Source: an uncultured Bacteroidales bacterium
Lineage (GTDB): Bacteria; Bacteroidota; Bacteroidia; Bacteroidales; F082
DNA length: 64,000 bases
Direction: 5' to 3'
NCBI GenBank assembly: GCA_900317055.1
Contig: ONFF01000006.1
Coordinates: 62,001 to 126,000 of the forward strand
Shown here: one piece after another, positions 7,717 to 14,363 of the stretch
Layout: each line of letters opens with the position of its first letter
Position numbering within the stretch: position 1 is the first letter of the stretch
The notes under the pieces: generated by a model
Told to the model about the DNA's origin: nothing
The model's database searches: none
The model's input: the letters and a program-made list of their open reading frames with translations, nothing else
Made by a program: the position numbers and the translations under genes

Positions 7717-8391
7717 TTGTTCTATTTCTTCGACAGTATATCCCAAAGCTTTCACTTGCTCCATAAAGGGGGTGAAATAGCGTTCGGGCCAATAATTCCA
7801 GACCACCACTTTGCCATTTTTCAAAGGAATTACCTCCTCTTCCTTCATGTAATAGTTTCCTCCTGGAGTGCCTTGGCTATCAACGATGGTCAAGGCCATC
7901 TCAGGCGTGGCCACAATCATATTCGTTGCCGTATTGAATGCCCTTTGCAGAGTCACCAAGGCCGCGTTGGGGTTTTGCTCTGCATAGTATTTTACTATTG
8001 CATGGCACAAACGTCCTTTCAACTTGTAGGTTTGTCCGTTGAAGACAAATGCCTTCTTTACTTTCTTCTCGGTATTGGGATTAAGCGATGCATTTCTCAC
8101 CTCACAGAGTTTCAAATCATTATCGACAAGGAAGCTGTTGTCGGGCGAAGCCACTTGAACCTCGATGCCATACAAGGCCATCATGAACTCCTCGAAATCG
8201 CCAACAATGTCGTTGTCGCCACAGTCCAGTTCGCCGCCTATGGCGCCCTCGCCACGGATAGCAGCCAGCGTGGCATTGTCGTCTGCAAAATGGTGGTGAT
8301 AATACACCCTAAGCACTGAACCGAAGTTGTTCATAAACTGTTCCTTCAGCGTTTTGACCTTCATTTGGCCCGTAATCTTAAATGATGCCAT
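7714..8391 (-). CDS. Two-repeat small-domain protein B fused to a restriction-associated C-terminal domain
   Basis: A 225-aa protein. Residues 1-100 repeat the unit of protein A closely (FKITGQMKVKTLKEQF, then ADDNATLAAIRGEGAIGG) with a diverged second copy (YGIEVQVASPDN). Residues about 115-225 form a different domain: FVFNGQTYKLKGRLCHAIVK, YYAEQNPNAALVTLQRAF, YYMKEEEVIPLKNGKVVVWN, then FTPFMEQVKALGYTVEEIE. I recall this pattern (KGRLVxAVVKxYVexNP... LGYxIE) as a small domain attached to, or encoded beside, restriction-type proteins; that is memory, not a search. It lies between the ferredoxin fusion gene and protein A, with the repeated leader on both sides. Confidence 0.78.
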   Translation of the reverse strand: MASFKITGQMKVKTLKEQFMNNFGSVLRVYYHHHFADDNATLAAIRGEGAIGGELDCGDNDIVGDFEEFMMALYGIEVQVASPDNSFLVDNDLKLCEVRNASLNPNTEKKVKKAFVFNGQTYKLKGRLCHAIVKYYAEQNPNAALVTLQRAFNTATNMIVATPEMALTIVDSQGTPGGNYYMKEEEVIPLKNGKVVVWNYWPERYFTPFMEQVKALGYTVEEIEQ

Positions 8392-8407
8392 AATTATTTC
8401 TTTTTTG

Positions 8408-8449
8408 TTGCCTACTCTTTACAGAATTTTCGGCGATGCTCCTATTATT
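8408..8449. repeat. Leader repeat upstream of protein B
   Basis: Second copy of the element at 7674-7716, lying 16 bp before the start codon of protein B. The shared core reads TTCGGCGATGCTCCTATTAT on the plus strand. Confidence 0.65.
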
Positions 8450-8463
8450 TTCTTACCAAGTAC

Positions 8464-9738
8464 TTACTTACCAAACAAACGAGCAAAAAAGCCTTTTTTC
8501 TTTTCTTCGATTTTCTCGTCTGGTTTTTCCTTCATGCGTCTTTGGATTCTCGAATCCAATATCATCTTGAACTCATCACGGCTCAAACCGATGGAATCCG
8601 CTTTTTTCAACAAAATTGCACGCTCCTCCTCCGTGACAACGAAGTCCTCAAGAGCCATGTCAATAAGACTGTTAATCACCGATATGTCATCTGGTGATGG
8701 TTTTTTAGTTGTAGGTCTTGGTTCAGACCCGACTTTATAAATTGCTCCAAACTTACAATTAATATCACACACACCACAACCATTACACTTTGCAGGATCA
8801 ATTATCAATGAAGGTAGTTTATGACCTATTGCGATATAATTGGTCTTAGAAATGGCATTAACAGTACAGTTCTTGGCACACTTACCGCAGCCGATACATT
8901 TCTCCTTATCAATTACATAGTTTGTTTCTTTGATATTATTAGATTGAGAAGGGGAATCGACCAAACTACCCAATGATGGGTCTTCAATAATGTTTTTAAA
9001 TTTGCCCCATAATGCATGATTTTTGTAAACATTCAATGCTCCTTTAGGAACAATAAGATGATCATCTTTTGATAAATTAACTACTTTTTCCACTACTGGA
9101 GGGGTTATATTTTGCATTCTCAAAATGACCGTTCCACTTTCTCCATCAATTCTGGAAATGGTAGAAACAGAGGGTGGAATTGTGATTTGACAGTTTCTCA
9201 ATATCGACAGCGATGTAATTGAAGACGGGATAGTGATATTTTTGCAACCACGAAGAGTACCCAATGATTTCACAGATGATGGGATGATGATATTTTCACA
9301 ACCACTTAACTCCTCTATTGATGTCACTGAAGATGGAATAATAATATCCTTGAAATCCAACAATGTTCCTATCGATATCACGGAAGATGGGATAATAATA
9401 TTCTCGCAACTCCACAATGTTCCTATCGATGTCACGGAAGAAGGTATAGTAATATTCTTGCAGTAGTACAATTGACCTATTGATGTTACGGAAGATGGAA
9501 TAATAATATTCTCACAATAAAACAATTGTCTTATCGATGTCACAGATGACGGAATTGTGATATTAACACAATGAAGCAATTCTCCAATAGCGGTTAATCT
9601 ATACTTTTTTCCACCTATTTCAACAATTTCTTGAAGAGGACCACTAGTAGTAGCCTTCTCTTCTCTGTTTACTATTACGGTATCCTTGCCACTGATTTCA
9701 TAGGTATAGCCCTTCTTAAGCACTATCTTGTTTTCCAT
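8464..9738 (-). CDS. Leucine-rich-repeat / two-cluster ferredoxin / TerB-like fusion protein
   Basis: A 424-aa protein with an unusual domain chain. Residues 57-199 hold eight 18-residue BspA-type repeats (consensus CENIIIPSSVTSIGTL), closed by the BspA-like cap VPKGALNVYKNHALWGKFKN (230-248). Residues 281-291 (CIGCGKCAKNC) and 318-328 (CNGCGVCDINC) are two CxxCxxCxxxC motifs, each able to bind a 4Fe-4S cluster. Residues 353-400 (ALEDFVVTEEERAILLKKA, then GLSRDEFKMILDSRI) resemble a TerB-like or SHOCT-type helical module, and the tail ends in KKKGFFARLFGK. There is no signal peptide, unlike typical surface BspA proteins, so it is predicted cytoplasmic. It could couple electron transfer or redox sensing to a protein-recognition surface. 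Domain calls are clear; the role is unknown. Confidence 0.82.
   Translation of the reverse strand: MENKIVLKKGYTYEISGKDTVIVNREEKATTSGPLQEIVEIGGKKYRLTAIGELLHCVNITIPSSVTSIRQLFYCENIIIPSSVTSIGQLYYCKNITIPSSVTSIGTLWSCENIIIPSSVISIGTLLDFKDIIIPSSVTSIEELSGCENIIIPSSVKSLGTLRGCKNITIPSSITSLSILRNCQITIPPSVSTISRIDGESGTVILRMQNITPPVVEKVVNLSKDDHLIVPKGALNVYKNHALWGKFKNIIEDPSLGSLVDSPSQSNNIKETNYVIDKEKCIGCGKCAKNCTVNAISKTNYIAIGHKLPSLIIDPAKCNGCGVCDINCKFGAIYKVGSEPRPTTKKPSPDDISVINSLIDMALEDFVVTEEERAILLKKADSIGLSRDEFKMILDSRIQRRMKEKPDEKIEEKKKGFFARLFGK
9142..9570. repeat. 54-bp tandem repeats encoding the leucine-rich region
   Basis: Eight consecutive units of about 54 bp encode the 18-residue repeats of the fusion protein. 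DNA similarity between units is high, so unit number could vary by slippage. Confidence 0.8.
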
Positions 9739-9764
9739 AAGTTTAGATTTTTCTCTATATTTCT

Positions 9765-10298
9765 TTAAATAACTGACAACAAAGCGGTTAACGAATAGTC
9801 TATTACACCTTTCCCAATTGTCTTTAGCGCCTCAAAAAGTGTTTTGTTCTTTGCTTTTTTAATAATGTCCTTGTCAATAAACAAATCATTGAGAACACCA
9901 ATAAAGTCTTTTGCATTAACACTTACGATTTCCGAATTAAAGGAACGGTCGGAAAATAACCCCTTGTCTTTCAATTTTCCATCTAGATAGCCACGCAACA
10001 TTTGGTTTTCCACAATGAAAACCAACTTTTTACCATCCGCCTTGAATTGGGCTTTTGCAAGAACTTCTTCCAAACTCTTTTTGAAAATCTCTTCAGTATT
10101 TTGTCCGTATTTCAATTCTGCTTCATATCTTAATCTTTTGACTTTTGTTTCTGGGATTCTCAATTCAAGACTTATTGTGCGATTAGACTTTGTAGTCCAG
10201 CCAGCATTAAGAAGTTCATTAAAAATAGCGACTTCAAAATCATTCTTATTCATTGAGCCGAAGCCCTTTTTTAAGTATTTGTCAATTAGTTCATTCAT
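9765..10298 (-). CDS. Hypothetical 177-aa protein of the small-domain block
   Basis: A soluble, Lys-rich, mostly helical protein. It begins MNELIDKYLKKGFGSMNKND and has RIPETKVKRLRYEAELKYG near residues 47-66, which could be a small helix-turn-helix. The C-terminal third (KNKTLFEALKTIGKGVIDYS and beyond) is amphipathic to hydrophobic. I do not recognise the family with confidence. It sits 27 bp from each neighbour between the GIY-YIG gene and the ferredoxin fusion, and is presumably co-transcribed with both. A DNA-binding or effector role would be a guess. Confidence 0.65.
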   Translation of the reverse strand: MNELIDKYLKKGFGSMNKNDFEVAIFNELLNAGWTTKSNRTISLELRIPETKVKRLRYEAELKYGQNTEEIFKKSLEEVLAKAQFKADGKKLVFIVENQMLRGYLDGKLKDKGLFSDRSFNSEIVSVNAKDFIGVLNDLFIDKDIIKKAKNKTLFEALKTIGKGVIDYSLTALLSVI

Positions 10299-10325
10299 TT
10301 TTTCGATTTTTTCAGCTAGATATTC

Positions 10326-11249
10326 TCAATTCATATTATACCCAAACAATCGTGTACAAAGTTTTTCTTTATACAGGTTCTCCCTATGGACAGCGTAATC
10401 ATCGGTCACGTCCAACGGGAAGGTTTCGAGGATGAACCATTGGAAATGGTCCCAAGCGTAGTCTTTATTCTTGCTTAGCAACTCAACCAGCATGTCGTTG
10501 TTGCCATGTCCGTTGGTTTCGGCATACACTTTCCAGCGGCCCCAGATGCCTTCGTCACCATAGGCTGATCCAACATAGAGCTTGCCGTTGCTTTGGTCGG
10601 CAATGCCATAGATGCCATTCACCGCCTTCAGCTTGTCGCGCCACTCCACGTTGTCGGTCTCGATGAGGTTCTTCAACTCCTTGAAAGAGAGCAGTACGTC
10701 ATTATACGAGGTGAAAGGAATCATCATGCGAATAATGCCTTCGTCGATGCGAAGCACTTTCTTGTCGCCTCTGAACCATTGCATCCAACGTAGGGCCGCC
10801 ACGCCACCCCAATCGACAAGCACACGACCACTATACTCCTTGAAAACTTTTAGTTCAACCACTTTCACAAAGACTCTATTCCTGAACGACTTTTTGTCAT
10901 CGGTCGGAACGGCGATCTTCTTGTCCAGGCCAAGGATCTTGTACACACCAACGAAACGGGAATACTTTCCGTCGACTACAAAGACAACAACATATGCCGC
11001 CTGCATCAGCAGTTTTGCATTTTCGGGCGTGTGCTCCCTGACGTAATCCTCAAACAAGCCATCATCCTGATGGTCGAGGAATAGGTCGAACAGGTTCTTG
11101 TCCCTGTGCATCTTTCCTTCGATGGTGATGGCCATGTTTTTCAAGCGCATCAGTTGCACCTTGCCTTCAGCCAAGGCTTGGTCGAATCGGACATCTTCGC
11201 CACTGAGCAACTCAATCAAAGATGTTGTATTTAGCTTTTCTCCTATCAT
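10326..11249 (-). CDS. GIY-YIG nuclease domain protein
   Basis: A 307-aa protein whose C-terminal third is a GIY-YIG nuclease: NGIYGI (211-216), KLYVGSAYG (223-231), R239 in WGRW, HRENLYKEKL with E290 as the likely metal-binding Glu, and N305 in the terminal YNMN. The first 200 residues (starting MIGEKLNTTSLIELLSGEDV) form a separate domain I cannot name, possibly DNA recognition, as in stand-alone GIY-YIG restriction enzymes. All family residues are present, so a divalent-metal-dependent DNA cut is plausible. The start at 11249 overlaps the stop of small-domain protein C by four bases, implying coupled expression. No partner methyltransferase is visible in the block. Confidence 0.82.
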   Translation of the reverse strand: MIGEKLNTTSLIELLSGEDVRFDQALAEGKVQLMRLKNMAITIEGKMHRDKNLFDLFLDHQDDGLFEDYVREHTPENAKLLMQAAYVVVFVVDGKYSRFVGVYKILGLDKKIAVPTDDKKSFRNRVFVKVVELKVFKEYSGRVLVDWGGVAALRWMQWFRGDKKVLRIDEGIIRMMIPFTSYNDVLLSFKELKNLIETDNVEWRDKLKAVNGIYGIADQSNGKLYVGSAYGDEGIWGRWKVYAETNGHGNNDMLVELLSKNKDYAWDHFQWFILETFPLDVTDDYAVHRENLYKEKLCTRLFGYNMN

Positions 11250-11614
11250 TTTTCGTACTCGCCTCTTGCGGCCTGCCCAATGGTTATCTCATTAGGAACG
11301 CAAATTTTTCCAGCCTTGTCCTTGATTTGAACCTTCACGCCAAAGTTGGTGTCAAACATCTTCTCAGCATCACCAACTTTTGTACTGCCTTTGATTTTGA
11401 TGCCTTCTGCTTTGGCGTTAACATCTTTGGTGGTTTTCTTGTTCAAGGCGGCCAAAGTCAAGTCACCTTCAGCGATGATGTTGCCTTTGTAGAACACCAA
11501 TTGCAGGTCAAATGCATCCAAGAACTCCTTGGAGAGGGTCTTGAATTTCTTCTGCGGAGCCACAGTGAATTCCGCTTTATTGAATCTGTCTTTCAGGTTG
11601 TTGATAAGTCCCAT
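11246..11614 (-). CDS. Two-repeat small-domain protein C
   Basis: A 122-aa member of the block's paralogous family. The N-terminus MGLINNLKDRFNKAEFTV precedes unit 1 (KKFKTLSKEFLDAFDLQLVF, then AEGDLTLAALN) and unit 2 (IKIKGSTKVGDAEKMFDTNF, then GVKVQIKDKAG, PNEITIGQAA). It differs from protein D (13392-13760) at only seven of 122 residues, and the flanking bases also match, so this is a recent duplication two kilobases apart. It is probably cytoplasmic with no visible active site. It overlaps the GIY-YIG gene start. Confidence 0.8.
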   Translation of the reverse strand: MGLINNLKDRFNKAEFTVAPQKKFKTLSKEFLDAFDLQLVFYKGNIIAEGDLTLAALNKKTTKDVNAKAEGIKIKGSTKVGDAEKMFDTNFGVKVQIKDKAGKICVPNEITIGQAARGEYEK

Positions 11615-11644
11615 AATATTAAGTATTTAAGTGAAACAATAATT

Positions 11645-11905
11645 CTATTTTTTCTTTGCTCTTTCCCTTTCGCGCGCCAAAGTTTCTTTGCAACGCTCTA
11701 TTTCCCGTTTTAGACTTTCAATCTTGCGGTCATGACCGGTGGCACGGTCAATTTTCGACTTGCGATAGCTGGCCTTGCTGCTTGGCGATGTAGCTCTTTT
11801 TATGAGGTCGGCATAATATGCGTTGTCTTTTTTCTTTGCCTCGCGCTCTTTAGCTACATCGGCCCGCAGGTCGATGAGACGTTTACGGTAGTATTCTACG
11901 CTCAT
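11645..11905 (-). CDS. Small basic coiled-coil protein
   Basis: An 86-aa, highly charged protein predicted to be nearly all helix (MSVEYYRKRLIDLRADVAK at the start, RKIESLKREIERCKETLARE near the end). The middle TSPSSKASYRKSKIDRATG may be a hinge. No membrane segment or enzyme motif. Its stop is 30 bp before protein C and its start is 4 bp after the 67-aa gene. A structural or nucleic-acid-binding role fits the charge but cannot be shown. Confidence 0.65.
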   Translation of the reverse strand: MSVEYYRKRLIDLRADVAKEREAKKKDNAYYADLIKRATSPSSKASYRKSKIDRATGHDRKIESLKREIERCKETLARERERAKKK

Positions 11906-11909
11906 GGTG

Positions 11910-12113
11910 TTATTCTTTTGAGTTTAAGAAATCGATGAGCTTGCTGCCGAACTGACGGGTGTTCCATTCGGGGTCGTACTCGAATCCCTCTTTCTCTGCC
12001 ACCTCACGGAGAGCGCCTTTAACATTGTCGTAAACACGGTAAACTTCGATACTACCGCTTTCGAGTACACCAAGCATGTACTCGCCACTGATTGCTGATT
12101 TTTTGTAAGCCAT
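11910..12113 (-). CDS. Small hypothetical protein, 67 aa
   Basis: A 67-aa acidic-to-neutral protein beginning MAYKKSAISGEYMLGVLESG, with SIEVYRVYDNVKGALREVAE and a terminal helix. The strand-then-helix layout is globular-looking, but I do not recognise the family. It is packed between the PD-(D/E)XK-like gene (33 bp) and the coiled-coil gene (4 bp), and is translated in the same direction as the block. Confidence 0.6.
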   Translation of the reverse strand: MAYKKSAISGEYMLGVLESGSIEVYRVYDNVKGALREVAEKEGFEYDPEWNTRQFGSKLIDFLNSKE

Positions 12114-12146
12114 TGTTTGTTGTTTTTAGAATTATTAATTAATTGA

Positions 12147-12806
12147 TCATATTGTCACTATACAATAGTGGAACTCCACGCTCTCGTAGGTGTTAGTATT
12201 CCAATGGATAGTGTATTCGTGCTCGAGGTCAAAGTCGGGATGCGTCTTGGCGCAGGTACTTTCAGGATTTTGCCAATGTTTGGCCTTTCCATGACGACCC
12301 TCTTCCATGCAGAATAGTCGATTGTTGGAGGCTTCTCGGCTGGGGCTGACATACTGCTTGTCGTTGGTGACAAATACCGCCAAGCCGTTTTTTACAGCGT
12401 CAAAACGGTTACGTACCAGTTCCAGTCGGCGTACGTCTTTCCAGAAGTCGTACATGCCCAAATCCTGTGCACCATGATTTTTCAACACATCCACGGCTTC
12501 GTTGAGCTGTTCGCCAAAACGCAGTAGCCGTTTGCTGTGTTTTTTGGTTTTGTATTTCAATTCTACTGGCAGGAACTCTTGATTCATACGTAGCAGGATG
12601 TCCAGTTTTAACTCGTTCTTCCAGATGTAGTTATCCAACTCCTCGAAAGGCACATAATATTCTACATCCACATCATCGTAGTGTCCACTCCCGATGAGAT
12701 ACAACGCCAAATGCATCTGCAAATCGCGCTCATTGAACAGCAGTTTCCCGTCCTCACGGTCGAGGTATTGCTGTATATCGGCTTTTGCTTGTTCGATTAA
12801 CGTCAT
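12147..12806 (-). CDS. PD-(D/E)XK-like nuclease-fold protein
   Basis: A 219-aa protein with a restriction-endonuclease-like core: E26 in LLFNERDLQ, D69 in ELKLDILLRM and E82/K84 in FLPVELKYKTKK. This is the D...ExK arrangement of the fold. The remainder (FGEQLNEAVDVLKNHGAQD, LAVFVTNDKQY) fits the helical and strand decorations of this superfamily. Its ATG at 12806 overlaps the stop of protein E (ATGA), so it is translationally coupled to the histone-tailed paralogue. The upstream in-frame start at 12923 lies inside that gene and was rejected. Superfamily assignment is from motif spacing only. Confidence 0.72.
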   Translation of the reverse strand: MTLIEQAKADIQQYLDREDGKLLFNERDLQMHLALYLIGSGHYDDVDVEYYVPFEELDNYIWKNELKLDILLRMNQEFLPVELKYKTKKHSKRLLRFGEQLNEAVDVLKNHGAQDLGMYDFWKDVRRLELVRNRFDAVKNGLAVFVTNDKQYVSPSREASNNRLFCMEEGRHGKAKHWQNPESTCAKTHPDFDLEHEYTIHWNTNTYESVEFHYCIVTI

Positions 12807-13375
12807 TTCCACAAGCCTTTTTGGCAGCCGTCGGCTTCGCACTTCTTGTTGAAGGCGGCAAGAGTCATCTCGTCGGCGGAACCACTTGTATAGTAACGGT
12901 GGCCATCCTTCTCTGTGTAGCATACTTGGACATAGAGGCCAAAGACGGTATCGAATTCCTTCTCCAGCGACTTGATTTTCTTGTTGCCGCTGATGGAGAT
13001 GTCACCACCCGAGTCGGCACGGCGTACCGAAGCAAGGGTCTTATCGGGATCAATACCGCTGATGCTCTCTCCTTTAGCCACAGCTTGACGGGCATAACTA
13101 TAGCATATCTTCAGGCGCAGATAAGGGAACTGCTTGTTGAACTCCTTCATCAGGGTGCCAATCTTTTTGTTGCCTGTCACTGACAGCTCGACGGCAGTCT
13201 TCAAAGGAGCGGCTTTCTTCGTAGCAGGTTTTGCTGCAGGCTTGGCCGTTGTGGCTTTCTTTACGGGAGCGGCTTTCTTGGCCGTTGTGGTGGTCTTCTT
13301 GGCGGCGGGTTTGGCCGTCGTTGTCTTCTTTGCTGCAGTCTTTGTTGTTGTTGCCTTTTTGGTTGTTGTTGCCAT
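12803..13375 (-). CDS. Two-repeat small-domain protein E with histone H1-like N-terminal tail
   Basis: A 190-aa protein. Residues 1 to about 62 are a low-complexity Lys/Ala/Thr/Pro tail (repeats such as TTKKATTTKTAAKK and AKPAAKKTTT) like histone H1 or AlgP tails, which bind DNA through charge. Residues about 65-190 hold two copies of the block's unit: ELSVTGNKKIGTLMKEFNKQ with DPDKTLASVR, and DISISGNKKIKSLEKEFDTV with SADEMTLAAFN. The ATG at 13375 was preferred over the one at 13426 because the latter lies within protein D. The tail suggests that at least this member acts on the nucleoid or on nucleic acid. Its stop overlaps the nuclease-like gene. Confidence 0.78.
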   Translation of the reverse strand: MATTTKKATTTKTAAKKTTTAKPAAKKTTTTAKKAAPVKKATTAKPAAKPATKKAAPLKTAVELSVTGNKKIGTLMKEFNKQFPYLRLKICYSYARQAVAKGESISGIDPDKTLASVRRADSGGDISISGNKKIKSLEKEFDTVFGLYVQVCYTEKDGHRYYTSGSADEMTLAAFNKKCEADGCQKGLWK

Positions 13376-13391
13376 AACTTTATTGTTTAAA

Positions 13392-13760
13392 CTATCGGTC
13401 ATACTCGCCTCTTGCGGCCTGCCCAATGGTTATCTCATTAGGAACGCAAATTTTTCCAGCCTTGTCCTTGATTTGCACCTTTACGCCAAAGTTGGTGTCA
13501 AACATCTTCTCAGCATCGCCAACTTTTGTGCTGCCTTTGATTTTGATACCGTCTGCTTTGGCATTAACATCTTTGGTGGTTTTCTTGTTCAAGGCAGCCA
13601 AAGTCAAGTCGCCTTCAGCGATGACAGAGCCTTTGTAGAACACCAATTGCAGGTCAAACGCATCCAAAAACTCCTTGGAGAGGGTCTTGAGTTTCTTCTG
13701 CGGAGCCACGGTGAATTCTGCCTTGTTGAATTTGTCTTTCAAATTGTTAATCAGTCCCAT
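13392..13760 (-). CDS. Two-repeat small-domain protein D (first gene of the block)
   Basis: A 122-aa near-identical copy of protein C (about 94% identical residues), ending GEYDR instead of GEYEK. It has the same two units and the same upstream AT-rich leader (AAGTATTTAA on the plus strand). It is the 5'-most gene of the minus-strand block and so probably follows the block's promoter, for which no clean TAnnTTTG element was seen. The gap to protein E is 16 bp. Confidence 0.8.
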   Translation of the reverse strand: MGLINNLKDKFNKAEFTVAPQKKLKTLSKEFLDAFDLQLVFYKGSVIAEGDLTLAALNKKTTKDVNAKADGIKIKGSTKVGDAEKMFDTNFGVKVQIKDKAGKICVPNEITIGQAARGEYDR

Positions 13761-13894
13761 GATTTTAAGTATTTAAATGAAACAATAATTCTTGTTATAT
13801 TTCCCACCTGCAAAGAAACGCACTTCCACACAATCTTTTCAGGTTCATTTTGGTTCATATTTGTTCGTTTCTTGTCAGCACAAAAAAAGCGTGA

Positions 13895-13902
13895 TACTTT
13901 TG
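13895..13902 (+). promoter_or_regulatory. Promoter for a candidate non-coding RNA
   Basis: TACTTTTG matches TAnnTTTG, and a TTG at 13872-13874 lies 20 bp upstream, giving a complete Bacteroidetes -33/-7 pair. No reading frame follows on the plus strand; the long hairpin at 13909 begins about seven bases later. Confidence 0.6.
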
Positions 13903-13908
13903 CATCCG

Positions 13909-14024
13909 CTTATCGAGGTGTTTGGCATACCTAAAGAAACCGGATGTTGAAAAGCACACGCCATTCGTGTAACTTTCAGCATCATTCTGGTTTCTTTATC
14001 TCAAATCGCCAAACTTTCGATAAG
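13909..14024 (+). ncRNA. Candidate structured RNA: long imperfect hairpin
   Basis: The 116 bases fold back on themselves almost along their whole length. The outer stem pairs CTTATCGA..TGTTTGGC (13909-13926) with GCCAAAC..TCGATAAG (14008-14024). After an internal loop, AAAGAAACC..ATG pairs with CAT..GGTTTCTTT. The inner stem pairs TGAAA and ACACG with CGTGT and TTTCA around a short CCATT loop. A good promoter precedes it, and no protein is encoded. It could be a regulatory RNA with a 6S-like rod shape, or a MITE-like inverted repeat. It ends before an unexplained stretch that includes the 33-bp iterons. The structure is clear; expression is inferred. Confidence 0.5.
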
Positions 14025-14187
14025 ACAGAATATTGCTAATCGTCTGATTATATGAACTATATTGCTTATTATTGCGCCTTGCGGCGGGTTATTCCATAGG
14101 CTTTTCTTTTAGTTTTACGCTCCAAAATTAGGGATTTTTTGGGAAAAGCAAAAGAAAATTGAGGATTTTGCGGCAAAGGATGGTATT

Positions 14188-14262
14188 ATTCGTTCAGAAA
14201 AACGGGTCAAATTATGAATTATTCGTTCATAAAAATGGGTAATTATTTGCTTAATTCGTTCA
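14188..14262. repeat. 33-bp iterons (2.3 copies)
   Basis: Units begin at 14188, 14221 and 14254, exactly 33 bp (three helical turns) apart. Each starts with the identical ATTCGTTCA; the first two continue with AAAAA-GGGT and an AT-rich end. The 14025-14363 region otherwise shows only a short GC hairpin near 14077 and no gene. The phased copies look like a protein-binding array. The layout recalls the 23-bp array at 2197. Confidence 0.7.
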
Positions 14263-14363
14263 AAATGTGTTATTTACTTAAAATCTACTAAAAAATGCCG
14301 AATTGTATGTCACCACACCATTCGGCATTCAATGTCCAAAATCAAGAAAAGAAACTACTATGA

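Noticed and set aside
7288-8319. A long open frame on the plus strand opposite proteins A and B
   Set aside because: It is the antisense shadow of two conserved small-domain genes, shows no family pattern, and crosses the repeated leader and a gene stop.
9142-9570. CRISPR array in the tandem repeats
   Set aside because: The units are 54-bp coding repeats with no unique spacers and preserve an 18-residue protein motif.
7351-13760. Prophage remnant
   Set aside because: No integrase, terminase, capsid, portal or tail gene is visible, only small unknown proteins and nuclease folds.
13909-14024. Retron RNA
   Set aside because: The long hairpin invites this, but no reverse transcriptase gene is encoded nearby.
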